A stretch of DNA of 64,000 nt from JBBSBL01 sp963735885. Lineage in GTDB: Bacteria > Actinomycetota > Thermoleophilia > Solirubrobacterales > Solirubrobacteraceae. The notes beneath the pieces are model-generated. The model was given only the letters and a program-made list of their open reading frames with translations, did not search any database and was not told the origin of the DNA. The position numbers and the translations under genes were made by a program. The stretch lies in the NCBI GenBank assembly GCA_963735885.1, contig CAVTMP010000005.1, positions 1 through 64,000 on the forward strand, given 5' to 3'. Shown here piece by piece: positions 7,655 through 15,651 of this stretch (the first letter of the stretch is position 1; the number at the start of each line of letters is the position of its first letter).

Positions 7655-8139
7655 GGCTCGAGCACCAGGACCGGGATGCGGCGCCCGCCGGCGCGCTGCT
7701 GGTAGGTGGAGTAGCCGTCGTAGTTGTCGTTGACCAGCGCCCAGAGCTCGTCGCGCTCGGCGCCCTCGACCTCGCGTGCGTGCATCGGGCGGCGGCGGCC
7801 GCCGACCTCGACGTCCACGTCCGGGTTGGCCTTGAGGTTGTGGTACCAGGCGGGGTTGCGCTCGGCGCCCGCCTTCGACGCGACGAGGACCATCGCGTCG
7901 CCGCGCGGCGTGTAGAGCAGCGGTGTCGAGCGCGGCTGGCCGCTCTTGGCCCCGCGCGTGTGCACGAGACAGATCGGCTGGCCGATCGCGATCTTCAGGC
8001 GGCCCCGCGTGAGTGGGATCAGCCGCTTGTCGATCGCCGGGAAGACGGTGATGAAGAGCTTGCCGCCGAGCTTGGTGCGGGCGAAGCGCTGCGAGAGGCG
8101 GTCGTAGGCCGACTTGTCTCGCTGGCTGCGGTATTCCAT
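7648..8139 (-). CDS. Deazaflavin (F420)-dependent nitroreductase-like protein, Ddn family
   Basis: A 163-residue split beta-barrel protein of the Ddn/FDOR-B group. The recognisable parts are LVHTRGAKSGQPRSTPLLYT, then AMVLVASKAG, NPAWYHNLKANPDVDVEVGG and the C-terminal YQQRAGGRRIPVLVLEPR. These match F420-binding deazaflavin oxidoreductases, which reduce quinones, enones or nitro compounds with F420H2. The same window encodes the F420 pathway (55.6-61 kb), so the cofactor is available. The N-terminus (YDRLSQRFARTKLGGKLF) has the membrane-facing helix seen in Ddn. The substrate is unknown. Confidence 0.85.
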   Translation of the reverse strand: MEYRSQRDKSAYDRLSQRFARTKLGGKLFITVFPAIDKRLIPLTRGRLKIAIGQPICLVHTRGAKSGQPRSTPLLYTPRGDAMVLVASKAGAERNPAWYHNLKANPDVDVEVGGRRRPMHAREVEGAERDELWALVNDNYDGYSTYQQRAGGRRIPVLVLEPR

Positions 8140-8236
8140 GGTCGGGTGATCCCAGCACCGCGGCCGTCTCCGGTCAAGGCGGCGGCAGGGCGGGCGCGGC
8201 TGCTCGTCCGACCCGCCTGCCGGACGAGTCGGCGGT

Positions 8237-8944
8237 TCAGGGGGCGGTGAGCTGCTCGACGCGCTGATGGAAGATCCGCCAGCGGCGCTCGTTCTCGTGA
8301 ACGAGGGTCGCGCTCTGGGCGGCGAGGTCGGCGGCGTGGTCGAGCAGCTCGGAGGCCGAGAACAGGTAGCGCGGGGCGACGCGTTCGGCGGCGAGGTCCG
8401 CGCGCAGGGCGGCCGGGGTGAAGTCGATGCGCGCGAGGACGGCGAGCGCGCGGTCGATGTTGCGCGCGGCGAGCACCGCCAGTGAGGCGCTCTGCCCGTC
8501 GTTGCTGATGATGCGGTGGCGCTCGGCGAGCAGATCGGCGAGATCCGGATAGTCGAGCAGTGCTTCGGCGACGCCCCAGGCGGTCTCCATCGCCGCGGCG
8601 AGCCACTCCCCGGCCGAGCGGTATCCGTCGGCCAGGGCGCCGAGGTCGGCCTTGAGGCGGGCGATCTCGGCCGGTTCGCCTTCGCCCTCCATGAACAGGA
8701 TGCCGAGCGTCTCCGTCGCGCGGTCGTCGTTGAGGTCCGGCGCTCCCGCGAACGGGCTGGGCGCGGGCTCGCCCTCCGGCGTGGCGACCGACCAGCGCTC
8801 GGCGAGCGCCTTCAGCGCGCGCGAGTCGCGCTGCAGGGTGATCGCGTCGTGCAGCGGCGACTCGGCGTAGAACTTCTCGTGCTCGCGGTGGAAGCGCGCG
8901 AGGTTGAGGACGAGACTCAGCAGCGGATCGCCCGGCGTCTCCAT
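8237..8944 (-). CDS. Hypothetical helical protein
   Basis: A 235-residue protein that I cannot assign. It is acidic, almost entirely helical, without signal peptide or membrane helices, and contains LNLARFHREHEKFYAESPLH near the start and a C-terminal heptad-like stretch ending VHENERRWRIFHQRVEQLT. The ATG at 8944 (METPGDP) fits better than in-frame codons upstream, which would give a proline/arginine-rich extension. It lies between the Ddn-like gene and the ArsR/CDF pair on the same strand but is separated from both, so its context gives no clear hint. Confidence 0.6.
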   Translation of the reverse strand: METPGDPLLSLVLNLARFHREHEKFYAESPLHDAITLQRDSRALKALAERWSVATPEGEPAPSPFAGAPDLNDDRATETLGILFMEGEGEPAEIARLKADLGALADGYRSAGEWLAAAMETAWGVAEALLDYPDLADLLAERHRIISNDGQSASLAVLAARNIDRALAVLARIDFTPAALRADLAAERVAPRYLFSASELLDHAADLAAQSATLVHENERRWRIFHQRVEQLTAP

Positions 8945-8973
8945 CACGCCAGTATCCCGCAGCCCGGCCGGGA

Positions 8974-9699
8974 TCAGTGGTGGCCGCGGCCGCGGACCGT
9001 GTTGAAGCTCTCCCACGAGATGTGGAGGATGAGCGCGGTGATCACGAGCCCGATCACGGGGTCGGCGATCGGCGCGCCCAGCGCGACGCAGCCGGCGCTG
9101 AGGATGACCCCGGCGGAGACGAGGGCGTCGGAGCGGGCGTGCTGTCCGTCGGCGATGAGCGCGGGGCTGTTGAGGCGTCGTCCTCCGTCGAGGCGAACGC
9201 GGGCGGCGAGCGCGTTGCCGATCACGCCGACGGCTCCGGCCAGCGCGAGCGCCGGGAGGTGGCCTGGTGCAAGCGGGTTGATGATGCGCTCGACGGCGAA
9301 GATCCCGGCGGTGATCGCGCTGGCGAGGATCGCCAGGACCACGAGCATCCCGGCGCTGCGCTCAGCACGCCCTGAGCGCAGAAGGAACGCGGCGCCCAGC
9401 GGAACCGCGGTCAGCGCATCACCCGCGTTGTGGATGAGATCGGCCAGCAGCGCCACGCTGCCGGTCGCGACATAGATCGCCGCCTGGGCCGCGGCGGTCA
9501 CACCGAGCAGGACCAGCGAGACGAGGACGACACGCAGGCCCCGCCGGGATCGCATGATCGACGGGTCCACCAGGCCGTGGCCGTGCACGTGGTCGTGGTG
9601 GTGGTGCTCGTGTTCGGCGGCGCGGTGGTGGTCGTGCGAGCCGTCGACCTCGTGCGTGTGCTCGAGCACGCGAGCCGGGCGGGGCTCGATCCTGCTCAC
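8974..9699 (-). CDS. Cation diffusion facilitator (Zn/Co/Cd efflux), short form
   Basis: A 241-residue CDF transporter. Residues 1-45 are rich in histidine (HDHHRAAEHEHHHHDHVHGH), a likely metal-collecting arm. Six hydrophobic helices follow, with the CDF metal-site motifs HNAGDAL in helix 2 and HARSDAL in helix 5. The protein stops soon after helix 6, so the usual cytoplasmic dimer domain of about 80 residues is missing; short CDF proteins of this kind are known. The start is a GTG (9699) overlapping the ArsR stop as GTGA. It should export divalent metal from the cytoplasm under control of the upstream ArsR protein. Confidence 0.88.
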   Translation of the reverse strand: MSRIEPRPARVLEHTHEVDGSHDHHRAAEHEHHHHDHVHGHGLVDPSIMRSRRGLRVVLVSLVLLGVTAAAQAAIYVATGSVALLADLIHNAGDALTAVPLGAAFLLRSGRAERSAGMLVVLAILASAITAGIFAVERIINPLAPGHLPALALAGAVGVIGNALAARVRLDGGRRLNSPALIADGQHARSDALVSAGVILSAGCVALGAPIADPVIGLVITALILHISWESFNTVRGRGHH

Positions 9700-10064
9700 G
9701 CTCGTGTGACCTCACGCGCCGCAGCGGGGCGGCCCAGCCCGGCACGCAGATGCTCGACGTGCGAGATCGCCTGCTCGAGCAGCTCACCGACGTGATCGTC
9801 GTACAGGTCGTACACGACCCTCCGGCCCTCGCGGTGCCCGACCACCAGGCCAAGATGGCGCAACAGCCGCAACTGGTGCGAGACCGCCGAGGGCTCCATC
9901 CCGGCCGCAGCGGCCAGCTCATTCACGGAGCACGGCCCCCCGTGCAGGCGCCCGAGAATCCTCAGGCGACTGGGCGTCGCCAGCGCCTGCATCGTGTCCG
10001 CGACCGCCCGCGCGAAACCCGCGTCAAGGCCCTCCGGGTCATGCGATGAAGCGCCGTGCGCCAT
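9696..10064 (-). CDS. ArsR/SmtB family metalloregulator
   Basis: A 122-residue winged-helix regulator: LATPSRLRILGRL, then CSVNELAAAAGMEPSAVSHQ as helix-turn-helix, then LGLVVGHREGRRVVYDLYDD as wing, then HVGELLEQAISHVEHL. The last helix carries the DxxH...HxxH type metal site (D and H in DLYDDHVGEL, and HVEHL) typical of SmtB/CzrA zinc sensors. It is coupled by GTGA to the CDF transporter, forming a classic metal-efflux operon. The start at 10064 is supported by a TATTCT box 7 bases upstream, suggesting a leaderless transcript, and by an operator-like palindrome next to it. Confidence 0.9.
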   Translation of the reverse strand: MAHGASSHDPEGLDAGFARAVADTMQALATPSRLRILGRLHGGPCSVNELAAAAGMEPSAVSHQLRLLRHLGLVVGHREGRRVVYDLYDDHVGELLEQAISHVEHLRAGLGRPAAAREVTRA

Positions 10065-10096
10065 CAACACGAGAATACCTGAACAGGTACTCAGGT
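10065..10096 (-). promoter_or_regulatory. Leaderless promoter and operator of the ArsR/CDF operon
   Basis: TATTCT (10077-10072 on the minus strand) ends 7 bases before the ATG. The inverted repeat ACCTGA (10077-10082) / TCAGGT (10091-10096), spacer 8, starts at the box and extends upstream. Its core TGAACAGGTACTCA resembles SmtB-type zinc operators. Metal binding to the regulator would release it and derepress both genes. Confidence 0.6.
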
Positions 10097-10281
10097 GGCA
10101 CACTTTGCCGTATCCCGGCCGAGGTACCCCGGATGGTCCACAGCCCTGCCCGGGAGCGCCTCCCCTGTCGGGGACCCGGACGTTGCCCGGTACCACCGCC
10201 GGTGCCACGGACGTCTCGGGCCGCACCCCGGGGCCCCGTCGAGAAGCCCGAAAGCCCCGCTCCCACGGGGCCCTCGCCAAG

Positions 10282-10355
10282 TCGGGGAGACAGGATTTGA
10301 ACCTGCGACCGCCCGGCCCCCAGCCGGGTGCGCTACCAGACTGCGCCACTCCCCG
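10282..10355 (-). tRNA. tRNA-Pro (GGG)
   Basis: The minus strand folds into a complete cloverleaf of 74 bases: acceptor CGGGGAG/CTCCCCG, D stem GCGC/GCGC, anticodon stem CCCGG/CCGGG with loop CTGGGGG (anticodon GGG), and T arm GCAGG-TTCAAAT-CCTGT. Discriminator A; CCA is not encoded. Confidence 0.95.
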
Positions 10356-10532
10356 CGACGTCGCGGCGGGATCCCGAAGGGAACCGCCGGCGCGGCGGAT
10401 GATAGCCGCGGCTGTCCCTCCAATGGCGTTCCGAAGCGGACGAGCGCGGCGGCCACCGCGTGGCGCGCGCACGGGCGGGCGCCAGCGCGATGCGCGACGC
10501 AGGCGGGCCGGGGAGCTCACGCCGGTGGGCGC

Positions 10533-12065
10533 TCAAGGCGCCTGCGAGAACCCGATGTCCGGCGGGCGGGCGGTCGGCACGCGGACGCCGAAGTAGTCGC
10601 GCCGGCCCCCGGCCGGGATCGCGACCCCCGCCCGGCGGGCCGGCGAGCCGGGCGCCAGGCGGAAGCCGCGACCGACGCGCAGGCGGCCCGTGCCTCGCCG
10701 CGTCGGGTCGACGAACCGAGGATCCCCGGCCACCGCGGCCTCGCCCGCGGGCGGCAGCCCGGAGAACAGGTTGTGCGAGCAGCGCAGGCCGCACGGCAGC
10801 GCCTGAGGCTGCGGCGTGGTCGCGGCGACGATGTTGTCGCGGAACTCCAGCAGCGGGCTGAGCAGCACGCCGATGCGGATGCCGAGGATCGCCGCCGCGG
10901 GATCGGCGGCCACGACCGTGTTGCCGTAGACGCGGATCCCGTCGAACGTGCCGCCCGGGCGCGAGCACGGCGACTGGTTGAGCGCGAAGCGGTCGTCGAG
11001 GCTCAGGTTGAAGCGGACCTCGGCGGCGCGCGGCTCGGTGTCGGTGCACAGCAGGACGAAGCCGCCCTCGTTGTCGTGGCTGTAGTTCTGCTCGACCACG
11101 GTCGCGTCCTGGTCGTAGTCGACGTCGAAGCCGGTTCCGTCGCATCCGTTGAAGCGCATGTGGTGGACCTCGTTGCGGGCGATGCGGGTCCCGTTCGCGT
11201 GGAAGGTCCAGATGCCGGCGTTGCAGACGTAGCCGCGGGGATCGCCGAGCGAGCGCCCGCGCAGGTTGCCCTCGGAGACGTCGTTGGCGATCACGCGCGC
11301 GCCGACGGTGCCGAGCGGGACGATGCCGTCCCCGCCGAGCCGGGTGAGGACGTTCCCGCGCACGAGCACCCCGGTCGAGGCCGCGGGCCACGGCTCCGAG
11401 GCCCGCGGCCGGTCGGGGTCGGACGTGCCGACGATGAAGATGCCGCTGCGGCTCACGTCCTCGATCCGGTTGTCCACGATGCGGAGCCGGTCGAACCGTG
11501 CCGGAAGCGGCCCCAGGACGTCCGCCTGGATCCCGCCGCTCCCGTCGGCGTCCTTCGCGAGGTCGCCCGTGACGTCGTGGACGTGGAGCCGACGCAGGGT
11601 GACGCCCCGGACCAGGCGGGTCGCCGCGACGACGTGGACGCCCCGCCGCCGGGCCTCCGGGCCGGGGTTGCTCAGGTCGAGGTCCTGCACCGTCACCCAG
11701 CTCGCGTCGCGCAGGGCGACCGCGTCGACGCCGCCGTCGGCGACGATCCTCGGCCGGGGGCCGACGCCGTAGGCGCCGACGAGGGCCGGGCGCGGGCGGG
11801 AGCCCGAGCCGCCGAGCGCGAGCGTGCCCCGGCACGTCGTCCCGCGGCGCAGGAGCACGCGCGCGCCCGGGCGCAGCGGATCGGCGCTCGGGCGGTCGAG
11901 GTCGTTCCACGGCCGGCGGGCCGAGCCGTCGCCGCCGTCCGGGGCGGAGCAGTCCACGTAGCGGGCCGTCGAGGTCCCCGGCTCGTGGTCCCAGGCGGAC
12001 GCCGGCGCCGCCACCGCGAGTGCCGCCAGGCCCGCGAGGAGGGCGGACGCGAAGGATCGAGGCAT
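10533..12065 (-). CDS. Secreted right-handed beta-helix protein
   Basis: A 510-residue exported protein. Residues 1-23 form a signal peptide ending APASA. The mature protein has the repeated short-strand pattern of parallel beta-helix (pectate-lyase-like) proteins, with phrases such as WVTVQDLDLSN, RLVRGVTLRRLHVHDV, RNEVHHMRFNGCDGTGFDVD and VVEQNYSHDNEGGFVLLC. The C-terminus (LAPGSPARRAGVAIP...DYFGVRVP...PPDIGFSQ) is the usual end of secreted parallel beta-helix repeat proteins. Six or more cysteines suggest disulfides. It probably binds or cleaves a polysaccharide; no catalytic residues can be named. TAGGCT ends 7 bases before the ATG, supporting this start and a leaderless message. Confidence 0.8.
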   Translation of the reverse strand: MPRSFASALLAGLAALAVAAPASAWDHEPGTSTARYVDCSAPDGGDGSARRPWNDLDRPSADPLRPGARVLLRRGTTCRGTLALGGSGSRPRPALVGAYGVGPRPRIVADGGVDAVALRDASWVTVQDLDLSNPGPEARRRGVHVVAATRLVRGVTLRRLHVHDVTGDLAKDADGSGGIQADVLGPLPARFDRLRIVDNRIEDVSRSGIFIVGTSDPDRPRASEPWPAASTGVLVRGNVLTRLGGDGIVPLGTVGARVIANDVSEGNLRGRSLGDPRGYVCNAGIWTFHANGTRIARNEVHHMRFNGCDGTGFDVDYDQDATVVEQNYSHDNEGGFVLLCTDTEPRAAEVRFNLSLDDRFALNQSPCSRPGGTFDGIRVYGNTVVAADPAAAILGIRIGVLLSPLLEFRDNIVAATTPQPQALPCGLRCSHNLFSGLPPAGEAAVAGDPRFVDPTRRGTGRLRVGRGFRLAPGSPARRAGVAIPAGGRRDYFGVRVPTARPPDIGFSQAP

Positions 12066-12078
12066 GGCGGCGAGCCTA
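12066..12078 (-). promoter_or_regulatory. Leaderless-type promoter, beta-helix gene
   Basis: TAGGCT at 12078-12073 (minus strand) is followed by 7 bases and the ATG at 12065. Confidence 0.5.
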
Positions 12079-12112
12079 TGCGACGGGCGTCGCCCGCGTG
12101 CGAGGCGGAGAG

Positions 12113-12183
12113 AGCGGGCGACGGGAATCGAACCCGCCCTAGAAGCTTGGAAGGCTTCTGTGCAGCCACAACACTTCGCCCGC
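12113..12183 (-). tRNA. tRNA-Gly (TCC)
   Basis: A 71-base cloverleaf on the minus strand: acceptor GCGGGCG/CGCCCGC, anticodon stem GAAGC/GCTTC around loop CTTCCAA (anticodon TCC), T arm with TTCGATT. Discriminator T; no encoded CCA. It lies immediately upstream of the beta-helix gene. Confidence 0.93.
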
Positions 12184-12295
12184 AGGCCGAGGGCGGATGA
12201 TAGCCGCGACCCAGGGGCGAAACGGCCTGGACGAGCCCGACCCCGGGGTCCTGCGACCAGCGTCATCCGCCCCCGGACGAGCCTTCAGGTTCAGC

Positions 12296-12316
12296 AGCCG
12301 GCGACAGGTGCCGGCT
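12296..12316. terminator. Hairpin downstream of the SDR gene
   Basis: AGCCGGC (12296-12302) and GCCGGCT (12310-12316) make a perfect 7-base stem with a 7-base loop, about 30 bases past the SDR stop on the minus strand. No U tract follows; termination is inferred. Confidence 0.4.
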
Positions 12317-12344
12317 ACCCGGCCGAGGATCCACCCGTGGGTGG

Positions 12345-13190
12345 TCAGCCCCGCCGCGCCTCCACCGGGACCTCGCCCGAATCGTCGCGCACGCCCTCCG
12401 GGGGCCACGCGCCCCACCAGTTGTCGACGGCGCCGTCGAGCGTCACCACCGACCCGCTGAAGGCGGACCCGAGCGGGCCCGCGAGCAGCGCGACGAGCCA
12501 GCCGTACTCCTCGACCGTGCCGAGGCGCTGGAGCGGAACGGTGCGCGCCGCCCCGCGCCAGATGTGCTCCGGGTACTTGCGCAGCGACTCGGTGTCGAAG
12601 CGGCCGATCGCCAGCGCGCAGACCGCCACGCCCTCCGGCGCCCAGCGCTCGGCGAGCTCGCGCGAGAGCGCCTCGACGGCGGCGCGGGCGGCGCCCGTGT
12701 GCGCCATCGCGGTCATGCCGTGGTGCGGCGAGACCGTCGTGTTGACGATGACGCCCGCGCCCTGCGGGCCCATCGCGAGCGCGTGGGCGACCTCGCACAT
12801 CCGCAGCGTCCCCTCGACGTTCAGCCGCCGCACCGCGCGCCAGCCCTTGTCGGTGATCGCCTCGGCGGGCACGAAGTACTGGCCGCCGGCGTTGTTCAGC
12901 AGGACGTCGAGGCGGCCGTGGCGCTCGAGCGCCGCCCCGACCATCGCCTCGGCTCCGGAGGTCTCCCGGATGTCCCCGGCGACCCAGGTGCACCGCTCGC
13001 CGAGCTCCGCCGACGCCGCACGCAGCACCTCCTCGCGACGCCCCGTGATCACGACCTCCGCCCCGCAGCGGACCATCTCGGCCGCCGCCGCCTTCCCGAG
13101 GTTCGTGCCGCCGCCGGTCACGAGCGCGACGCGGCCGGCCAGCGCATCGGGGGCGAACACCGCCGAGGCGCCGGCGCCGCCTGCGGTCAC
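12345..13190 (-). CDS. Short-chain dehydrogenase, trans-2-enoyl-CoA reductase (PECR)-like
   Basis: A 281-residue SDR. The coenzyme fold opens VALVTGGGTNLGKAAAAEM, with NNAGGQYFVPAEAITDKGW in the middle. The usual Tyr-x3-Lys active-site pair is replaced: the matching segment reads MAHTGAARAAVEAL, with His and Arg. The same HxGAAR signature and the NNAGGQ...DKGW stretch occur in peroxisomal trans-2-enoyl-CoA reductase and 2,4-dienoyl-CoA reductase-like SDRs, so reduction of an enoyl-CoA with NADPH is the best guess. The GTG start at 13190 overlaps the stop of the YjbQ gene as GTGA, so the two are co-translated. Confidence 0.82.
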   Translation of the reverse strand: MTAGGAGASAVFAPDALAGRVALVTGGGTNLGKAAAAEMVRCGAEVVITGRREEVLRAASAELGERCTWVAGDIRETSGAEAMVGAALERHGRLDVLLNNAGGQYFVPAEAITDKGWRAVRRLNVEGTLRMCEVAHALAMGPQGAGVIVNTTVSPHHGMTAMAHTGAARAAVEALSRELAERWAPEGVAVCALAIGRFDTESLRKYPEHIWRGAARTVPLQRLGTVEEYGWLVALLAGPLGSAFSGSVVTLDGAVDNWWGAWPPEGVRDDSGEVPVEARRG

Positions 13191-13648
13191 TCCCCCAGCA
13201 CCTTGATCACCAGCCGCTTCGGGCGCTGGCCGTCGAACTCGCAGTAGAAGATCGCCTGCCAGGGCCCGAGGTCGAGCCGCCCGGCGGTCACCGGCACGAT
13301 CACCTGATGGTGGACCAGGAGGTTCTTGAGGTGCGCGTCGCCGTTGTCCTCGCCGCCGCGGTGGTGGCGATAGTCGCCGCCATCGGGCAGCAGCGCTCGC
13401 GCGACCTCGTTCGCCGGCGGCGTCCAGGTCGGCGGGGCGAGCTTGTCGAGCCACTCGATCGCATCGGCCTGGATGCCGGGCTCGTCGTCGTTGACCCAGA
13501 CCCCGGCGGTGATGTGCATGGCCGAGACGAGCGCCATGCCCTCGCCGATCCCGGCCTCGCGGACCGCCTCGGCGACGTCGTCGGTGATCCGCACGAACTC
13601 GCGGCGGCGCTCGGTGACGAACGTGCGATAGACCGTATGGGCGCGCAC
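13187..13648 (-). CDS. YjbQ family protein (UPF0047)
   Basis: A 153-residue protein of the YjbQ/UPF0047 family: FVRITDDVAEAVREAGIGEG, then ALVSAMHITAGVWVNDDEPG, YRHHRGGEDNGDAHLKNLLV and the end DLGPWQAIFYCEFDGQRPKR. The conserved histidines and glutamates line the metal-binding trimer interface. Members have been described as secondary thiamine-phosphate synthases, though the physiological role is uncertain. The start is taken as GTG at 13648 because TAGGCT ends 7 bases upstream and the family begins with a short strand (TVYRTF) close to the N-terminus. It is coupled to the SDR by a GTGA overlap. Confidence 0.85.
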   Translation of the reverse strand: MRAHTVYRTFVTERRREFVRITDDVAEAVREAGIGEGMALVSAMHITAGVWVNDDEPGIQADAIEWLDKLAPPTWTPPANEVARALLPDGGDYRHHRGGEDNGDAHLKNLLVHHQVIVPVTAGRLDLGPWQAIFYCEFDGQRPKRLVIKVLGE

Positions 13649-13726
13649 GCCGCGAAGCCTATGCCCTGCCCTCGCGAGGCCGTACCGACGCGTCTCCGCC
13701 ACCGCATGTGTCACCCTGCTCGGCCG

Positions 13727-14754
13727 ATGCCCCGCCCCGCTCGCTCGCTCGCCCCCGCCCTGATCGCCGTGCTCGCCGTCCTCGGCGCGAGCCTGGCGCT
13801 GCTCGTCCCGACCGCGATCGGCGAGGCAGCGGCGGCGCCGGCCCGACCCCGTCCCCCGCCCCCACCGCCGGGACGACGCCGCCCGCGGTCAAGCGCACGG
13901 CGGCGATCGGCATCTCGGACGAGAACGCGGGGCTGTTCGCCAACCCGACCTTCCAGGCGCTCGGCGCGGGCGCCGTGCGGTTGACGGTCCCGCTCGACTA
14001 CGCGAAGCGCGCGGCCTCGCGGACCCGCGTCGCGAAGTGGCTCGCCGCCGCGCGGGCCGGGCGCTACGACATCCTCGTCACGTTCGCCCGGGCCACCCGC
14101 GCCGGGCGGCCGCCCAGCGCCCGCGCGTACGGCGCCTTCGTGCGCTCGTTCATCCGCGCGCACCGCTACGTCCGCCGCTACGGGGCATGGAACGAGCAGA
14201 ACCTCTGCACGCAGCTGCTGTGCCGCAACCCGAGGCTCGCCGCGGCCTACTGGGCGCAGCTCGTCCGCGCGTGCCGGACGTGCACCGTGGTCGCCGGCGA
14301 CCTCGTGGTCGCCCCGCCGCTCCGCGGCCGCCTCATCGAGGCCGGCGCCTACGGGCAGGCGATGATGCGCGCCGGCGTCCGGCCGCGGGTCTGGGGCTTC
14401 CACAACTACACCGACGCGAACCGCTTCCAGACGAGGTGGACGAAGCTGGCCGCCCGGGCGCTGCCCGGAGAGCTCTGGTACGACGAGACGGGCGGCATGG
14501 TGCACCGGCCCCCGTCGAAGACGCCGAAGCCGCCGCCCTACCGCTATCCGGCGAACGTCACCCAGCAGGCCAAGGCGATCCGCTACCTGTTCGGGCCGCT
14601 CGCCCGCGTGAGCCGGCGGGTCAAGCGGATCTACGTCTACCAGTGGTTCGCCGGGCCGCCGAAGGCCTGGGACTCCGGGCTGCTCGACGCCGGGCTGAAG
14701 CCGCGCCCGGCGCTGGCCACGGTGCGCCGCGCCGTCGCCGCCCGCACCCGGTAG
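13727..14754 (+). CDS. Secreted glycoside-hydrolase-like (clan A) protein, frameshifted
   Basis: The signal peptide (MPRPARSLAPALIAVLAVLG and following Ala-rich region) lies in one frame from ATG 13727, while the body runs in another frame to the stop at 14754. The switch falls in the C-rich, proline-coding stretch at about 13849-13880, where one base appears to be missing; sequencing error is plausible. The body looks like a clan-A (beta/alpha)8 glycosidase: YGAWNEQN with the acid/base glutamate near 14195, RVWGFHNYTD, and LWYDETGG with the probable nucleophile glutamate near 14486. It resembles GH39/GH5-type proteins but the substrate is unknown. As written the gene would not yield the joined product. 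Confidence 0.65.
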
Positions 14755-14871
14755 CGGATCGGAGCGCCGACGACGGCCGATCGCCGCGACGCGGACCGCA
14801 ACTCCTCTCCGACCCCCGTGTTCGAGAGGGCAAGGGTCGTACACGCCATCCACCTGGAGGTTCTGTTCCAC

Positions 14872-15555
14872 ATGCTGCGTCACGCACGCACTCGCATCCT
14901 CGCCCCGGCGCTCGTCGCGCTGGTCGCGCTCCTCGCCTTCGGCGCCGTCGGCGCGTCGGCGAAGGTCGTGAAGATCACCGGCGACAAGACGACGATCACG
15001 CCGTCCGCCGAGGCCAAGCAGTTCCTGCAGAGCCAGGGCATCACCGTCACGCCGATCAACGGCGCGACCGCCGTCAACGGCTCGGTCACGCTCGCCATCG
15101 TCGGCGGCCGGGTCCAGTCGAAGACGCTCAACGGCTTCATCCGCCACAAGGGCGGCCTGAAGTTCACCAAGGGCAACCGCTCCGCCGCGCTGACGCAGTT
15201 CGTGCTCGTCAAGACGCCGCGTGGCGTCGGGCTCACCGCGGTCGGCCGCGTCCAGGTCAAGTGCAAGCGGATCTTCCACCGCGCGCACCAGGCCCGACTC
15301 GGCAGGAAGGTCCGCAAGTTCCTGCGGCGCCACAAGGTCAAGGTCAAGGTCCGCTGCTTCGCGCAGAAGCGGATCCTGGTGGCCCGCGTCGCGAACGCCA
15401 CGAAGACCGACTCCTACCAGAGCGTCACGCTGAAGGGCGACCTGAAGCTCAGCGCCGAGGCCGCGCGACTCATCAACCGCGCCACCGGCGCGAACACGAA
15501 GGCCGGCGCTCCCCTGGGCAGCGGCGAGTCCCTCGTGACGTACTCGGTCTCGTAG
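14872..15555 (+). CDS. Secreted HtaA-like domain protein
   Basis: A 227-residue exported protein with a signal peptide (residues 1-29, ending GASA). The mature part has the pattern of HtaA-like domains seen in actinobacterial cell-wall haem-binding proteins: KITGDKTTITPSAEAKQFL, then VTVTPINGATAVNGSVT-like strands, IVGGRVQ, then FIRHKGGLKFTKGNRSAALT. The similarity is clear in pattern but weak in identity, so haem binding is unproven. A basic middle section (RKVRKFLRRHKVKVKVRC) is unusual. GGAGG lies about 11 bases before the ATG, so it is translated from a leadered message, and a strong hairpin follows the stop. Confidence 0.65.
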   Translation: MLRHARTRILAPALVALVALLAFGAVGASAKVVKITGDKTTITPSAEAKQFLQSQGITVTPINGATAVNGSVTLAIVGGRVQSKTLNGFIRHKGGLKFTKGNRSAALTQFVLVKTPRGVGLTAVGRVQVKCKRIFHRAHQARLGRKVRKFLRRHKVKVKVRCFAQKRILVARVANATKTDSYQSVTLKGDLKLSAEAARLINRATGANTKAGAPLGSGESLVTYSVS

Positions 15556-15587
15556 CTCCGGGTCCGAGCCTCACCCTCCAGAGCGTC

Positions 15588-15611
15588 GCGGGCGGCCCAC
15601 GGGCCGCCCGC
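15588..15611. terminator. Strong hairpin after the HtaA-like gene
   Basis: GCGGGCGGCC (15588-15597) pairs perfectly with GGCCGCCCGC (15602-15611) over a 4-base loop, then TTCGCGTT follows. It sits between the convergent HtaA-like and P450 genes and is a good factor-independent terminator for high-GC DNA. Confidence 0.6.
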
Positions 15612-15651
15612 TTCGCGTTGGGGCCGCGGTCGGAACGGGCGCGTCCGTCCG

